Part shown: positions 10,334 to 22,283 of the stretch, piece after piece
Position numbering within the stretch: position 1 is the stretch's first letter
Layout of the letters: each line of letters opens with the position of its first letter
Assembly (NCBI GenBank): GCA_963281155.1
Contig: CAUJLY010000002.1
Span: forward strand, 2,666,001 to 2,730,000
DNA length: 64,000 nt
Direction of reading: 5' to 3'
DNA from: Rhabditophanes sp. KR3021
Lineage: Eukaryota > Nematoda > Chromadorea > Rhabditida > Alloionematidae
The notes under the pieces: model-generated
Databases searched by the model: none
The model's input: the letters and a program-made list of their open reading frames with translations, nothing else
Told to the model about the DNA's origin: nothing
Position numbers and translations under genes: made by a program

Positions 10334-11503
10334 ATGGGAAACTGCGCTGGAGGATTCCTGAAGAAAAGCAATGCCGTTGCTCCTTTCAAGGGAGACAAAG
10401 TGTTGACACTTTGTATGGTAGGACCTAAAGCTTCTGGCAAAACTTCTCTAGTTAGTGTATTAAAGAATGGTATGATAACAATAGGTGTAGTCCTTGAATA
10501 ATACATCTAAAATGCGAAAATAAATATTAGTTAATTTAAATGTATTGTAGGGCCTGCCGATGATGTCTTGACAACAAATGGTTTTAATCAAGACGAATTT
10601 AAATTTAATGGTGCACATATTAAACTGTATGATTTGGGTGGAGCTTTAGAAATAAATGAAATTTGGCCAAATTATTATGGGGAGTCCCATGGTGGAATCT
10701 TTGTTTTGGATTGCTCTAATTCAGGTGAATTGGAACTTGCTAAGGAATTGATAACAAAATTTGCTCAACATATCGAAATGGTGGAAAAGCCCATATTGGT
10801 GTTTCTGAATAAACAAGAGACTGAGGAACACTTCGATGAGCATAGATTTAATGATTTTGCGGGACTTGAACAGTTGGCTATGGCTACTAAATGTACATTT
10901 AAAGTGACAAGGTGCAGTGTCAAACGGGGTTTTGGTAAAACATTAGATCCTGCGATTACTGCAGGAATGAATTGGTTAATTGGAGAAGTTGTTAAAAATT
11001 ATGATAAACTGAACGTTGGAGTGGCTGCGCATTTGGAGATGTTGAAGAAGAAGCAGCAAGAAGACAAAATTGTAAGAGAACATAGATTAGCTTTATTAGA
11101 AGCAGAAAGAGAAGAAGAAGCCAAAAAAGCTCAAGCGGAAATTTTGCCTATTAACTTGTACGACGGAGAAGAGCCATACACTGCAACTCATATCTTGTCA
11201 AATCTGCAGTTGCCAGAGGATGAACGTTTAGCTAAAGCCAACTCATTACCACCTCTCAACACTGGTGCTGCTGGACCACCCACCAGTAATGTTGATCTCT
11301 TTGTCGTTCCCCAAAACGAATCCCGGCATTCTAACAGAAGTACAGAAATGGGTCAGTCAATTGAAATGACGGAATTTAAGCCATCATCTAGGGGCAAAGT
11401 ACATTCTGAAGCTCAAACTGAATTATCATTACCAGTTCAAAACTTATCTAGTGTAGTCCTTACAACTGCAATTTCAGATTTCTATGCATTCAATGCTTTA
11501 TAA
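10334..11503 (+). CDS. arl-13: ARL13-type ciliary small GTPase
   Basis: Two exons, 10334-10469 and 10551-11503, with an 81-bp intron, give 362 aa. ARL13B is the ciliary-membrane GTPase that acts as exchange factor for ARL3. The Walker A motif is GPKASGKTS at about residue 35. Switch II is DLGG instead of the usual DxGGQ, as in other ARL13 proteins. It is followed by IWPNYYGESHGGIFVLD, and the base-recognition motif is NKQE. A Lys/Glu-rich coiled coil (KKKQQEDKIVREHRLALLEAEREEE) follows the G domain and then a long, disordered tail, the family's usual layout. The N-terminus is MGNC, which offers both a myristoylation glycine and a palmitoylation cysteine for membrane attachment. It is convergent with XBP1. 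Confidence 0.9.
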
Positions 11504-11692
11504 TAATTATATACAATCTATTACGTCAACTTTATACCCTTTTTAACGGGTGATTTTAACCCCCAATAATTTTTGTGTTTACATCTGCAAACAAATAAAA
11601 CATGATCAAATTTGAAAAATGTACGTCAACAGAAAAGTAAATTTGGGTTAATTGTAACAAAAGGGAAGACTGGTATAATTTTTTATTAATAA

Positions 11693-13292
11693 TTACGAAA
11701 TATAATAATTAAGTCGAATACTTTTTTTGGTGTTTTTATAGTTTTTAATTACTCTCCTAATTGGGATATTTTTTACAGATTGCCGCCTTGGCATAAATTT
11801 ATTAAAACTGGAAGGGGTTTTCGAAGAATTCGTTTTCTTGTGTTGCTTGTTGATCAAAGAAAGAATTTTCTCCAAAGTTGCTCCATTCATTGTTTTCTTG
11901 GAAAGACTCCATGAGATTCGGGGAGTCGAAGTTTGAGTAGGGCTCGATGTTGGTGCCAATTTGTTGGGCAATGTTCTCAAACTCTTCGGAAGGCGTGTAA
12001 TCTCCGAGCATCTCGTCGAGGATGCTTTGCACTTCTTGCTCATCGATGATATCATTGCTATTGTCATTACAAAGATCCAACATCTCCAAATATTCATTCC
12101 CGTGACTTGTGTTGCCAATTGGTTGTTGGCAGTGCATTCCATATCTGATGTTTGTTTCAGTAAAGCAGGGTCCCTCAGCAGGAGACGTTCAAACGCAGCA
12201 GGTTTAAAAGGGCCTACTGAAACATTGTCAGATGATAGAGATACATTGCAACTAGAATTGGGAACATAAGTTTGAGATTGATTATTTTTTAATGATTGGT
12301 TTTCACGTAATAACTTAACATTGGATTTCTTGAGAGCGTCGTTTTCTTTGATTAATTTTTTAATAGCATCTTCTAAAAGACAAGTTCTCTCTTTTTTGCG
12401 ATCCCGTGCCGTTTGTGCAGCTACTCTATTGCGCCATTTTCTTCTAAAATACATGACATTAGTGACATCCTCATAGCTATCAAGTATAAGCAGTATCCGA
12501 GCATGGGATTATATATGTAGTCTTGTTACAAAATATTTGTTTGCTCAAAGTTTTCGGCAATTTATTTTTCTATTATAAGATCTTTCAGAAACAGAAAGGA
12601 TTAAAAGATAATTTAGCCAAGGCAAGCTCATAACTTCAACTGAACATAAAAATGTAAAAGAGTAATTTTTTTAAAAATCTGAAGGTGCCATTTGATTCAG
12701 CATTCTTGTTTACCCCTATTAACGCCTTTAACTTACTCATGGGGCTGAATTTAAAAGTTTTTTAAATTATGTAAATATAACCCGCAATGAATTAGTAGCA
12801 AAATTACCTTTCCTGTTTATCTTTAGTTGACATATTTGTGAGGCGTTGACGCGTTTGCTTTGGCTTCTGTTGATTAATTTGAGAAGGAATTTTTCCAGCC
12901 AAAATATGACCAATAGTCTCTGTATCTAAATCTACTTGTTCCCCAGATACATCTGTTTCATATGAATGATCTGGTGAACTCGTAGTACCGCATCCGTACT
13001 CTGAATAAGGTGAAGAGGCAGAAGATGTCCATGTATTAGAAGGAGAGGGTAATATATTGTCGGCGGCATAATAATGTGTGTTAGCTTTATATTCTGGAGA
13101 TGCATTACTAGGAGTCATATTGTAAACAGGTTGAGGGGCAACTTTAATTTGAACTGGAACATAGGTCTTTACATTAACGGGAGGCAAAACACGTGGCTTA
13201 AGTCTAAGCACGGGAATGTGATTCTGATTGCGAGTGATCATTCTTCTGGGAACCATAGATGGCTCGTTAATTGGATGTAGGATCATACTCAT
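11693..13292 (-). CDS. xbp-1: XBP1, bZIP transcription factor of the unfolded protein response
   Basis: Exon 1 is 13292-12808. Exon 2 begins at 12443 after a 364-bp intron, and the join restores QER-RKWRNRVAAQTARDRKK. That is the XBP1 basic region, followed by a leucine zipper rich in Leu and Asn. Without further processing the frame runs to 11693 (411 aa). A second frame ending at 11802 encodes an acidic, Phe-rich tail (SFFDQQATQENEFFENPFQF). Excision of 20 nt at 12179-12198 joins the bZIP to this tail and gives 368 aa, divisible by three. This is the classical IRE1-dependent switch from XBP1u to XBP1s, where the new tail is the transactivation domain. The N-terminal 130 residues are Pro/Ser-rich and unlike other species. 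It acts in the nucleus on ER chaperone and ERAD genes. Confidence 0.93.
12179..12198 (-). promoter_or_regulatory. Predicted 20-nt IRE1-excised intron of XBP1
   Basis: On the minus strand both boundaries read CTG|CTG, matching the IRE1 loop consensus CNG|CNGN. The 5' loop CTGCTGC is closed by a stem of about 7 bp (TTTAAAC with GTTTGAA, including one G-T pair). The 3' loop CTGCTGA is closed by about 5 bp (GTCTC with GGGAC). Cutting after the G of each loop removes 20 nt and shifts the frame by +1 (20 mod 3 = 2), exactly as the 26-nt human and 23-nt C. elegans introns do. Confidence 0.85.
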
Positions 13293-13963
13293 GATTATAA
13301 TTTATCTGGAGTAAATAAATGTAGATGAATAAATTTGTGTATTTATGTATCTACCAGAGGATCGTTCACGAAGGTTGTTTTTATCAGAATGAATCACACA
13401 GCCTCTATTTTAGTTAGTGCGACGTCAGCGTTATCGAATAATGCAGACGTAGCCTTTTATAAAACGAAATACCAACCAATGGAGTGTGTTTATTTGTTTG
13501 AAAAGACACATTTGTTTATCAAAAAAGAGGCTAGAATATTCCATATACTTTGTAGTGTTATAAAAGTAGTTCGACAACATATTTACTGAAGTGGCCGTCA
13601 TAGTTGACATGAAGATATGATGAAATTCTTCTCTGACGCACGTCACAAACAAAATTAAATAAACGTTGTTGAATATAAACAATTGTTTGTCACTTTAGTT
13701 TATTTTTATGAAATAATAATGGGCAATAGTATTAACTTATTAATATTTTTGGACACCATTTATGGGAAATAAACATAAATAAAATGCTAAGCTTTGTATA
13801 TACATCAAACTACATAATAATCGGGCAAAAGTGTTAAATTTTAAACAAAATTTTTTGAAATCAGTTTAACATAAATTAACGGACTCCGGATTATTGTTCA
13901 ACATAAATATAAATGATTCGGAATTTGACTTGGAATTTGAAAGTTTGAGTTGCGTGTGCCGTA
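13293..13963. other. Intergenic region between divergent XBP1 and GT14 genes
   Basis: About 670 bp. Two overlapping short open frames on opposite strands (13335-13682) have no family similarity and look accidental. The region is expected to contain both promoters; I could not identify a definite UPR element by eye. Confidence 0.45.
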
Positions 13964-15456
13964 ATGGTTACAGTTAATGCTTTTCTACTGACCAGGAAAA
14001 ATATTTATTTTGTATATTTTGTTGCACTTTGCATTGCTATATTTTATTTTAGTGATACTATAACTAACAATGATAAGGTCATAAAAGTGAAAAGGAACCG
14101 AGATAATAAAGAGCATACTAAGGAATATATTACTGATTATTATGGTTCCTTTGATTACGATCATACAACTGAAAAAGCTATTCCAGAAGTTGATAATGAA
14201 AAGCCCTTTTACAAACATATTCCTGGAACTTCGGGGTTGAATTGTTCAATATTTTTTGATGAAAAGCAGAAAAGTGTAACTAGAAGATTTGGCTTTCATC
14301 GTGTTCATTATAAAGAACAGCTTAGTGAAAGATCAAATGATTCCTGCACAAATGTCAGAAAGCGGCACTATTTTCCTTCGAAACTAAAAATATCAGACTA
14401 TGAAAGAGATTTTCCTCTAGCTTACTCCACAATGGTCTACACTGTAAGTTAAAGACGTACTTTATTTTTATTATTCTTAAGGATTATTATGCAATCGAGC
14501 TACAACTAGCTTTATCATATTCTCCATACAATGAATATTGTTACGTAATTGACAAAAAAGCTCCATCATATTTTGTCGAACAAATGAATTTATTGGGAAG
14601 TTGCTTCGATAATGTGCACATCGCAAATGTAGACTTCGAAATAGATAGCAATGGTAAAAATTATGCAAAGTCGCATTTGGAATGCTTAGACATTTTAGAC
14701 AGTAAGGACTGGAAATATGCATTTTTATTACAGAATCATGATTTTCCTTTGAAAACAAATAAGCAATTGGTAGACATATTGACGTTGTTTAATGGAAGCA
14801 GTGATTTTCAGATGGTTCCTAATTATCTAACCAGAATTGATCATCACAAAAATTGGACATATGAAGCTTTAAACCTGATGCAAAATAAATCTCTTAACAC
14901 AGATGAAGATGGTAATTTGAAAGAATTAAACTTTGTTAAAGGATTTAGTGAACTAACAATATCTAGATTGGATGTAAATTACATTAATGACTACCTAAAT
15001 TTGACAACAATGGTTGAACAGTTAAATTATAAACGCCATGGTATTGACGAAATGGTGTGGGGAACATTGTTATCAGATGAGAACCTGGCTTTTCCAGGAG
15101 GGATGCCAAAATTCTGTGTTGAAAGAGGAGAACGGGTCGAATATTTGACTAGAAAAAGTATTTGGAGAAATAGGCGATTATGCAAAAGTGGTATGATACG
15201 TCACGAAATTTGTATTCACGGTGTCGAAAACTTATCAACTATCAAAAGTTATCCTCATTTATTTTTAAATAAGTTAATGATAACAAAAGATGCGGGTGCT
15301 ATGAATTGCTGGTCAGAAATGTTGTGGAAAAAAAGATATGGATTTGAGGATCAAAGTTTAGATATGGAATTTTATTTGAAAACTCCGCATGTAAGATGGC
15401 GGCAATGTCAAAATAATAATGACTGTGATCCAGATACATTCAAGTGTAGCATTTAA
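13964..15456 (+). CDS. GT14 family (core-2/I-branching-like) N-acetylglucosaminyltransferase
   Basis: Exons 13964-14443 and 14482-15456 are joined over a 38-bp intron (donor GTAAGT, acceptor TTCTTAAG), giving 484 aa. It is a type II Golgi membrane protein: a hydrophobic segment at about residues 12-30 (YFVYFVALCIAIFYF) follows a short basic tail. The catalytic region has the nematode GT14 pattern: FPLAYSTMVYT-DYYAIELQLALSY, CYVIDKKA, CFDNVHIANVDFEIDSNG, SHLECLDIL, WKYAFLLQNHDFPLKTN, GIDEMVWGTLL and the final Cys-rich C..HGVENL region. Such enzymes add beta-1,6-GlcNAc branches to O-glycans or related chains. The family is large in nematodes, and the exact acceptor cannot be told from sequence. 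Confidence 0.85.
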
Positions 15457-16349
15457 TTTATTAATATGCACGGTGGTCAAGTATGCACATTGGAGTCAAT
15501 ATTCGTTCAAAGCCACATCTTAGTGTTTTAAAGTTTGTTAATTATTATAACATAGATAAAAATTTGTTTTGGTATGTTTCACGCAAATGTTGAGTCCCTA
15601 GCCCTCAAAACACCAAATCATATACGAAATTTTCCAAAAAATATCATATTTAAAATTTCTTTTAAAAGTTTGGTTCATAACTGTTGTAGAGCTTTTAAAG
15701 GGCTACATTTTAAGCTATAATACGTAAATTTGTAATAAAAGCAATATTACGCTGCAGCTTGACCTATGGAACATTTATTATTTTTGAAATCTTCTTGCCA
15801 ATTAATAAGTAATTCCGAAATCTAATCTATAGCAATTATAGAGCCTCTCAAGGGCTACCTTTTGATTGGTTACACATCCATTTAGGACTACACAATTATT
15901 TTTTCGAGGATTTCGATTACAGTGCCCAAAAAATACTAAATTTATGCACCTATATGTATAAATTTCTTCTTGAAACTTGTGTAATTAAAATAATGTAACC
16001 ACATATGAGTATAAATTTGTTCCTGAAACTTGTTGTAATTAAAATAATGTAATATCTTGTTATAAAGAAACTAAATTCATAACGTTTTGATATGTTCATG
16101 TTTGGATGTCTCAGTTCGATCCATAAAATTATTTTTTATTGTTTGAGGAGAACGATTTGATTTATTACAAACAATAATACATAGATAAACAATATTTGTC
16201 TAGACCAACAAAATACATAGTGATTTATTACTTGAATGCTCAGTTAAACAAAAGATTAATATAAAAAAAGTTTAATAACTACTTTAGTAAGCTCCTCGCT
16301 TTGGATCTCTCATTTCAATTGGAAGTTGTTGATGGCTCAATTTCTCGCA
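15457..16349. other. Intergenic region with a short tandem duplication
   Basis: AT-rich spacer without a supportable gene. It contains an imperfect direct duplication of about 48 bp (about 15952-16000 and 16003-16051), each copy reading TATAAATTT..TTCTTGAAACTTG..GTAATTAAAATAATGTAA or close to it. Confidence 0.5.
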
Positions 16350-16800
16350 TTAATTGAAATGTTCTTGAATTACAGGGTCACTTAGAATTTTAAAAGGAAT
16401 AGGATCGGAGTCAGGATCATCGTGAAACTTTATTTTGAAATCACCGTTGTTCAACCAAAAAGTCACTATACAAATGACGGAATACTATAATGTTTTGCCA
16501 TATCTTCGGCATTAATACTAATCTTCTTAGAAGTGTACATCTGACGACTATAAACAAGCCAGCCTAAATACAATAAAATGAATTGTATAAATATACACAA
16601 TAATACACCCTCGAATTAAGAAACATAGAACTACAATTGTATCATAATAACTTAGTGATCGGTAAATGCCGATGATTTGGTTATTATATTACCTGAAGAA
16701 TATTCATAGTTATTGCGAAATACACTTACTTTATTCTGATCTAAGAAAACAAATCGTTTTGCAACATTTTTGTTAAAAAACGTTCAAAATAGATTTGAAT
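16350..16800 (-). CDS. C-terminal exons of an unrecognised gene (possibly decayed upstream)
   Basis: Three short exons join in frame on the minus strand: one ending at 16693, then 16563-16472, then 16427-16350, with introns of 129 and 44 bp. All have GT-AG ends (donors GTAATATAAT and GTATAGTG, acceptors GTATTTAG and AAATAAAG). The peptide contains FLDQNKVSVFRNNYEYSSG, WLVYSRQMYTSKKISINAED and FHDDPDSDPIPFKILSDP, which looks like genuine coding sequence. Upstream of about 16790 the frame meets a stop next to a six-T run, so either the gene begins elsewhere, an indel is present, or it is a truncated copy. I do not recognise the family. Confidence 0.45.
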
Positions 16801-17716
16801 TGTGATGAAGTTATTATGCTCGGAAATTCTTGTAAACAATCAAACATACAATGAGGCAAAGCCACTTATTATGCAGAAATTGAATTACTCAAGTTAAACA
16901 ACTATACACAATTCATTCATGATTTAGTTAAATTGATTATTAATTTCTGTACAATATTATACATATATTCGTTGCTTCAGCATAATATTTCTATTAAAAA
17001 TTGATTACAAGTATCAAAACACAAAAATTTTATTTAAGCTAGAATTTATTCTTTGGGAATGATATCATTCAAAAGCAAAATTAAATAGATAAAAGAGTCA
17101 TACTGATAGCAGTCCCAATGATCCACACTATTCTTTTTAATTTTAATTCACATCATTCTTTTTTATTATGATCACATCATCCCCTTTAAGTTCATTTAGA
17201 TCCGTATAATTCTTTTATATTTATTTTGATCAATACCATTTGACATAATAGTTTAATTCCTGGCTGCGTAATAAAAGTTGATATCATTTTTATTAATTCC
17301 TGCTTTAAAAGCTTAATGCAGGTGCTGCCGAATTTACAACAACTTCAAACGAACAATATAAAATTGATTGGCAATATGAAAATCATTTTAATAGTATATA
17401 AATTCATTCTGAACTGTGTCAAAATTGTCTGTAAATATTTTTTAGTCTCAATCACACCCCATCCAATATGATGAGTAAGACCATATTTTTAGCACATTAA
17501 ATGGTACTATAAAGTAAAAAGATCCGTAGCTCAAACTATAATATTTTATAAATTACTCAAATACATGCAATGCTGGTGTATGCATTAACAGTTATTAAAT
17601 ACTAAATGTCTTTTATAAATTACCAAACGTTTGTTAATAATTGAAAATTAAAGCCGGATTAACGAAGTTTATATTTACATGCAAGTTTATTATTAAATTA
17701 AAAAGAACCTATTGAA
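16801..17716. other. Intergenic region, no gene seen
   Basis: About 900 bp of AT-rich sequence with stops in all frames. Nothing beyond simple A/T runs was seen. Confidence 0.5.
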
Positions 17717-19437
17717 CTACAGAATACTCCATTTACCAGCGGATTCTACCCATTTTATTTGTTTTCTGAGGCTTAGTCGATCATCGCAAATCTCCACATT
17801 AACACAAAGAGTATAGTTGTGCTGAAAGTTTTCCTTAAATGTTTGTTGTCTGCAACTTTCTAATTTTTGGGAAATGTCATGGAAATGATTGACCCAAATT
17901 TTCCTCACTAAACTATGTGAGTGTGTAGCTAAACGTATTTTGAAAGATTTAGTCCAATCATCGCCAGCCTTTTTGAGCGCAGAAGACTTCTTCGTTTTAA
18001 ACTTTTTTTCAATATCTGGTATCTTACGAATATGCATTATCTCAATATCAGTTGACAGAACGTAATTGACAAACTTTGGCAATATATTTTTGTCAACTAA
18101 ATGGACATGGTATCTATTTACATCTTCAACTCGGTAAATATTCTTTTGATATCCTGGCCTCTTAAAAGGAGTAGTATCCATATCAGCATTTTCGAAATAT
18201 GAAAACTTAACATCATCTAAACTATCAACCTCATAATCCTTTTTAACAGTGACGCGCCTGCTCTGGAAAGACCATATACGAACGTCTTTATTCGATACCT
18301 CTTGACTTTTCAAGTAATCAGCTACTGTTGTATTTGTTTTATAAAAATGCAAAACTTCATCTAAATCCATAACGGCTACGTACTTGGACTCGTGACGAAT
18401 AAAAAACATTGAATCGTAGATCGCAAGGATAGCCTCGTATTGGAAAGTATAAAAGTTTGGGTTAAAATCGTTTTCGATAATCGGTAATTTTGGCCAATTT
18501 AATATTTCAACTTCAATAAAATTATCACCATACCATTTAATGATTTCAAATACTTCATCAGTGCCTAAAATATAAAATAAGATTCAATGAATTTTGGTTT
18601 TAACATACAAGACTCGTGTGAGATGTATACTTTAGTAGCTTTTTGACTTATCCAGTACTCAAAGAACTGGATAACTTCAGCAAAATCCGCCAACAAATAC
18701 ATAGGTTGCAAGTAGACTGCAAGTTGATGTTTGTATGATTTAAATGCTGGTGGTCTTCTGTCATACAGTTGGACCTGGCCACTGGTGCCAGTCAAAGTAT
18801 TATGAATTGTCAACCAATTGGGAATATCTTTTTCTCTTTCAAAAGGCTTGCCAAGTTTGATTGTGCCAATATACCCAGTGTAGATGCAAGCTCTCGAATA
18901 ATATTCGGGACATTTTCGACCCCATTGGCATTTAAATGTTATTGTATAATTGTTCCATGTTAACACCGGACTTTGGAAACTATTCGATATTAAGGGAATT
19001 TCGATAGTTGTTGGATCTATTAAATAAGCTCTCATCCCAAAAGCCACTCGGGGAGCTTCATCTTTTCGTAGTGGTCTTTTTGAAATAACGATTGGACTTG
19101 CTACGTTTTTGAACATTCCTTTGGCTGTAATAACTGATTTCTTAGTAGTTGCTATTGTTTGTATAGTTGTTGATTCGGGTGGAATAGCTGGTGTGTCAGT
19201 GTCTATCTGGACATATTTAGCTGGTGGTAAGGAATCGTCAATTTGAATTTTATTAGCTGATTGAATTATATTTTCATATTCATTGTTACTATTGAAGTTT
19301 CCTGTATTTATACATAGAACGCAATATATCGCAATAACAACTAATGGCAAATAGCAAAAAATAACTCTAATTTTCTTAGTAGATATTATGGCATGAATTT
19401 GAGGCATTAGAATGCTGAAATAGTTTTGATGAGACAA
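17717..19437 (-). CDS. GT92 (DUF23) family glycosyltransferase
   Basis: Exons 19437-18609 and 18564-17717 with a 44-bp intron (GTATGTTA...TTTTAG) give 558 aa. A type II membrane anchor lies at about residues 24-42 (IFCYLPLVVIAIYCVLC), followed by a Thr/Pro-rich stem. The catalytic part shows the family's order of motifs: HQLAVYLQPMYLLADFAEVIQFFEYW, KVYISHESC, then after the junction EIIKWYGDN, ILNWPKLP, and YVAVMDLDEVL, in which the DLDE is the metal-binding DxD equivalent. HVHLVDK and the terminal KWVESAGKW region complete the domain. C. elegans GT92 member GALT-1 adds beta-1,4-galactose to core fucose on N-glycans; the substrate of this member is unknown. Confidence 0.85.
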
Positions 19438-20944
19438 AATTGGTAAGGTTTATGAAATCCGATGCCAAAATAAAATAATAATAACAATGTTCTATATGAA
19501 GACGCGTAATTCGCTTGATAAGTTAGGACACGATCTCAACAATCACAATGTTAATAGATATCATTTTTAATTATAGGTAATACTTACTCACACTTAATTA
19601 AAAATAAACTCTTTATTGTCAAAATTGTAGAGCTAATCATTAACTGTATCATTTATACTTAAATATTTGTAAAATATGTTTCAATGTATAAATATAGTTT
19701 TGATGCAGGGTACACTGCTTATCATATAACAGTTCTGCATTAAAACATATAGAAGGGGCTCGTTCAATTGGGTGTCGACTCATTTTATTCGAAAAGCATG
19801 CATTTCACCGATCGTCAAATAAGTACAGTTTGGTCTGTAGAGGGGCGAATGTTAATGTTTAGGTGTACATGATATTTGCTGGAGTTATTATGATAATGGT
19901 TCACAAAGTTTGGTTTCTTTATTTTGGGAGTAATACACAATTTTTAACATACACTATTCTTAGATGTTTTTCGGAATATTACACCACTCCCTTTAAATGT
20001 TTCCTGTTCATCAAACTATTTCATTAAAATACATATAATAGGTTTCTATACCTTCTCTAATTAAGCGGAAGAAGCCATGGGTAGTGGTGAATAAAAAAGA
20101 TGTACAACACCAAATTCATCTTTGCTATTAAAATGATGGTTGCTATAGTTTTAAATAAACTTAATAGATTAGAATGGAATTTACTTTTTGATAATCAAAC
20201 GAATAGGTGGTCACGTTACCTTATTAATAATACAGATTAAGTTGTTTGATTTATTTTTAAACGGTTTGTTGTTTACGAACAATGTTTTCAAACGAATTAT
20301 TTACTAAAACGCTTACGAATTCTATTACAATGTTTTATTTTACTCATCAAATGTGATCTATTACATTGATAAATCTTAAATTGTCATTAATACTTTTACA
20401 ATATAAGCAGACAGATTTAAACACTTTCTGAATTAGCTAAAACTAGATATATAATTGGGATCTTTCAATATTTGGACTTGATGTGTAATGTATGTAAAAG
20501 TGTTGTAGCCCAAGCAATATTCTAGGTGATTAAATAATTTGAAATGCCTGTAGTAAGGTTTCAAAGATAATCCTCAAAACGCTTCTATCGAACTTTAAAA
20601 GGATAATCCTTGAAAGTGAAGGTGTCATATATTGTGTAACACTAACATCATATATCCATTTTCGATATTTTGTTAAAATTGTAACAATGAAAGAAGGTAT
20701 GAATTAAATATGACATTTTGGTTGCTTGATAAAATGATTCTTTACATGAATCGAGATTAAAAAAGTATATTTATATAACAAAAGGAATATAAGAATTATA
20801 TGAGTATTGTTGTGTTATTTTTTACATCAAATAAACCTCTGGGGATTTTATATCCTAACAATTTAAAGTCATGATAATAAAAAGCAACTAATTTTTTTAT
20901 TATTGTTTTGTTTTGCAATATTTCATTTCGTATCCTAGTTGCAA
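19438..20944. other. Intergenic region, no gene seen
   Basis: About 1.5 kb of AT-rich DNA between two minus-strand genes. A short coding-like stretch at about 19750-19865 has no supporting start or splice sites. Nothing else was identified. Confidence 0.45.
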
Positions 20945-22010
20945 TCAAACTCGATTTTGTCGAATGGGGCTATGTGTATTTTTTAAATCATTTATTACTT
21001 GCTCAATTAATTTGCCTTCATATTTCTGATTCATCAAAATTTTCTTTAATTTTTTATAAAATTGTTGTTGATTGGAGTAATCAAGTATTTCGAAACGCTT
21101 GAATTGACTTTTAAAGTTACAAAAGTAGTTTTGGGGTTGAAAGTGTCTATCCTCGTAGCCTAAAAAGATTTAAAATAAGGTTATTTGAGACGCAAAAAAC
21201 TTTCAAATGAGTCTTTGCCTTCTGATCTAGCAAATATTTGGGAACGTTGAATCTGATTATCCAAAAAGCAATTTATATCAGATTTACAATTATAGCAATA
21301 TGTGTGCGTAATATTTAAGTTATTACTTGGCTCATTGATATATTTGTCCTAAAATATGATAACAATTGTATTTTTCAAGCAAAATAAACAAATTACAACA
21401 AAAGCAGACACGAATTTTTCTATTGGGTTACGTTTAATTGCTATCCACGACCAATCGTAAAATAAATTTTGGGATTTTAGATTAGTATATGGCTTCAATG
21501 TAAGCGTTTCATTACTAAAATAAAAACACAAATAAATAAAAATGCTTATTTACACTCAGCTAGGTTAGGTTTGACTTATCATACATTTAATTAGATTAAA
21601 ATGTGTTGACGTAATATTTAGAAACAAACTTACATTAATTGATCATGAAACTTGTTGAAGGAGAATTTGTTATCCAAATAATCTTTGGGATTTGTTAGCA
21701 TGTTCAGCAGCAATTTCATTATTGTGCTCATATTCTTTGGGATTATACAATAACCAAGTTTTTTATTGAAATCTTTGATGAAATATCTATAGTTCATCCT
21801 TTTGTTTCCTGGAACATAATAAGAAGCCATCTTTCTGTCTTCTCTATTCTTTTGAAATTTGAAAAACTGCACACACTCCTCTTCATCTAATGAGTTGTAA
21901 GAACAGAGAGTTACAATGAAAGTGGAAATTGCTAGAATTACACATAATGCAATAGTAAGTTTCTTGGTAATACAGAAGATATAATTTAAACGGCTCATCT
22001 TAAAACTCAC
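20945..22010 (-). CDS. Nematode-type carbohydrate sulfotransferase
   Basis: Four exons (22010-21634, 21514-21397, 21348-21201, 21159-20945) join in frame to 285 aa; the introns are 119, 48 and 41 bp. A type II signal anchor lies at about residues 17-36 (LTIALCVILAISTFIVTLC). The luminal part has the Sulfotransfer_2-like signature: LGYCIIPKNMSTIMKLLLNML, where CIIPKNMST is the 5'-PSB loop that holds the PAPS sulfate donor, then IAIKRNPIEKFVSAFVDKYI, the 3'-phosphate-binding R-x-P-x-x-R/K-x-x-S element. A pair of CY-C/INC cysteines and an HFQPQNYFC-N motif follow, typical of the nematode family. It should act in the Golgi on glycosaminoglycan or other glycans. Only short pieces are visible without joining exons. 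Confidence 0.82.
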
Positions 22011-22283
22011 AAAAAATTATTTTGTTATATTAATTTTAAGTAGATCATTTCATCACTTAAATCTCTTAATCTATTTACCAATCTGGTTTCAATTTAATTT
22101 TATTAAATCTGATAACTTATTTTTTGGCAAAACTTTTTTTAAAAGCAACTGTGTTTTGAATAGTAAGTATTATGATACACACCAAGAAAATAAGGTCACA
22201 TTGGAAAGACGTTCATTCATGTATTATTATTTTTTGTTGGGTTTATTTGTTACTTTAATCACAGCATAGACACTATTATCAAA

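Noticed and set aside
11693..12137. XBP1 second frame taken as a separate overlapping gene
   Set aside because: The phase, the acidic content and the IRE1 loops show that it is the spliced C-terminus of XBP1, not an independent gene.
13335..13682. Overlapping 80-codon frames on both strands upstream of XBP1
   Set aside because: No similarity or splice context; mutually overlapping, so at least one is chance and probably both.
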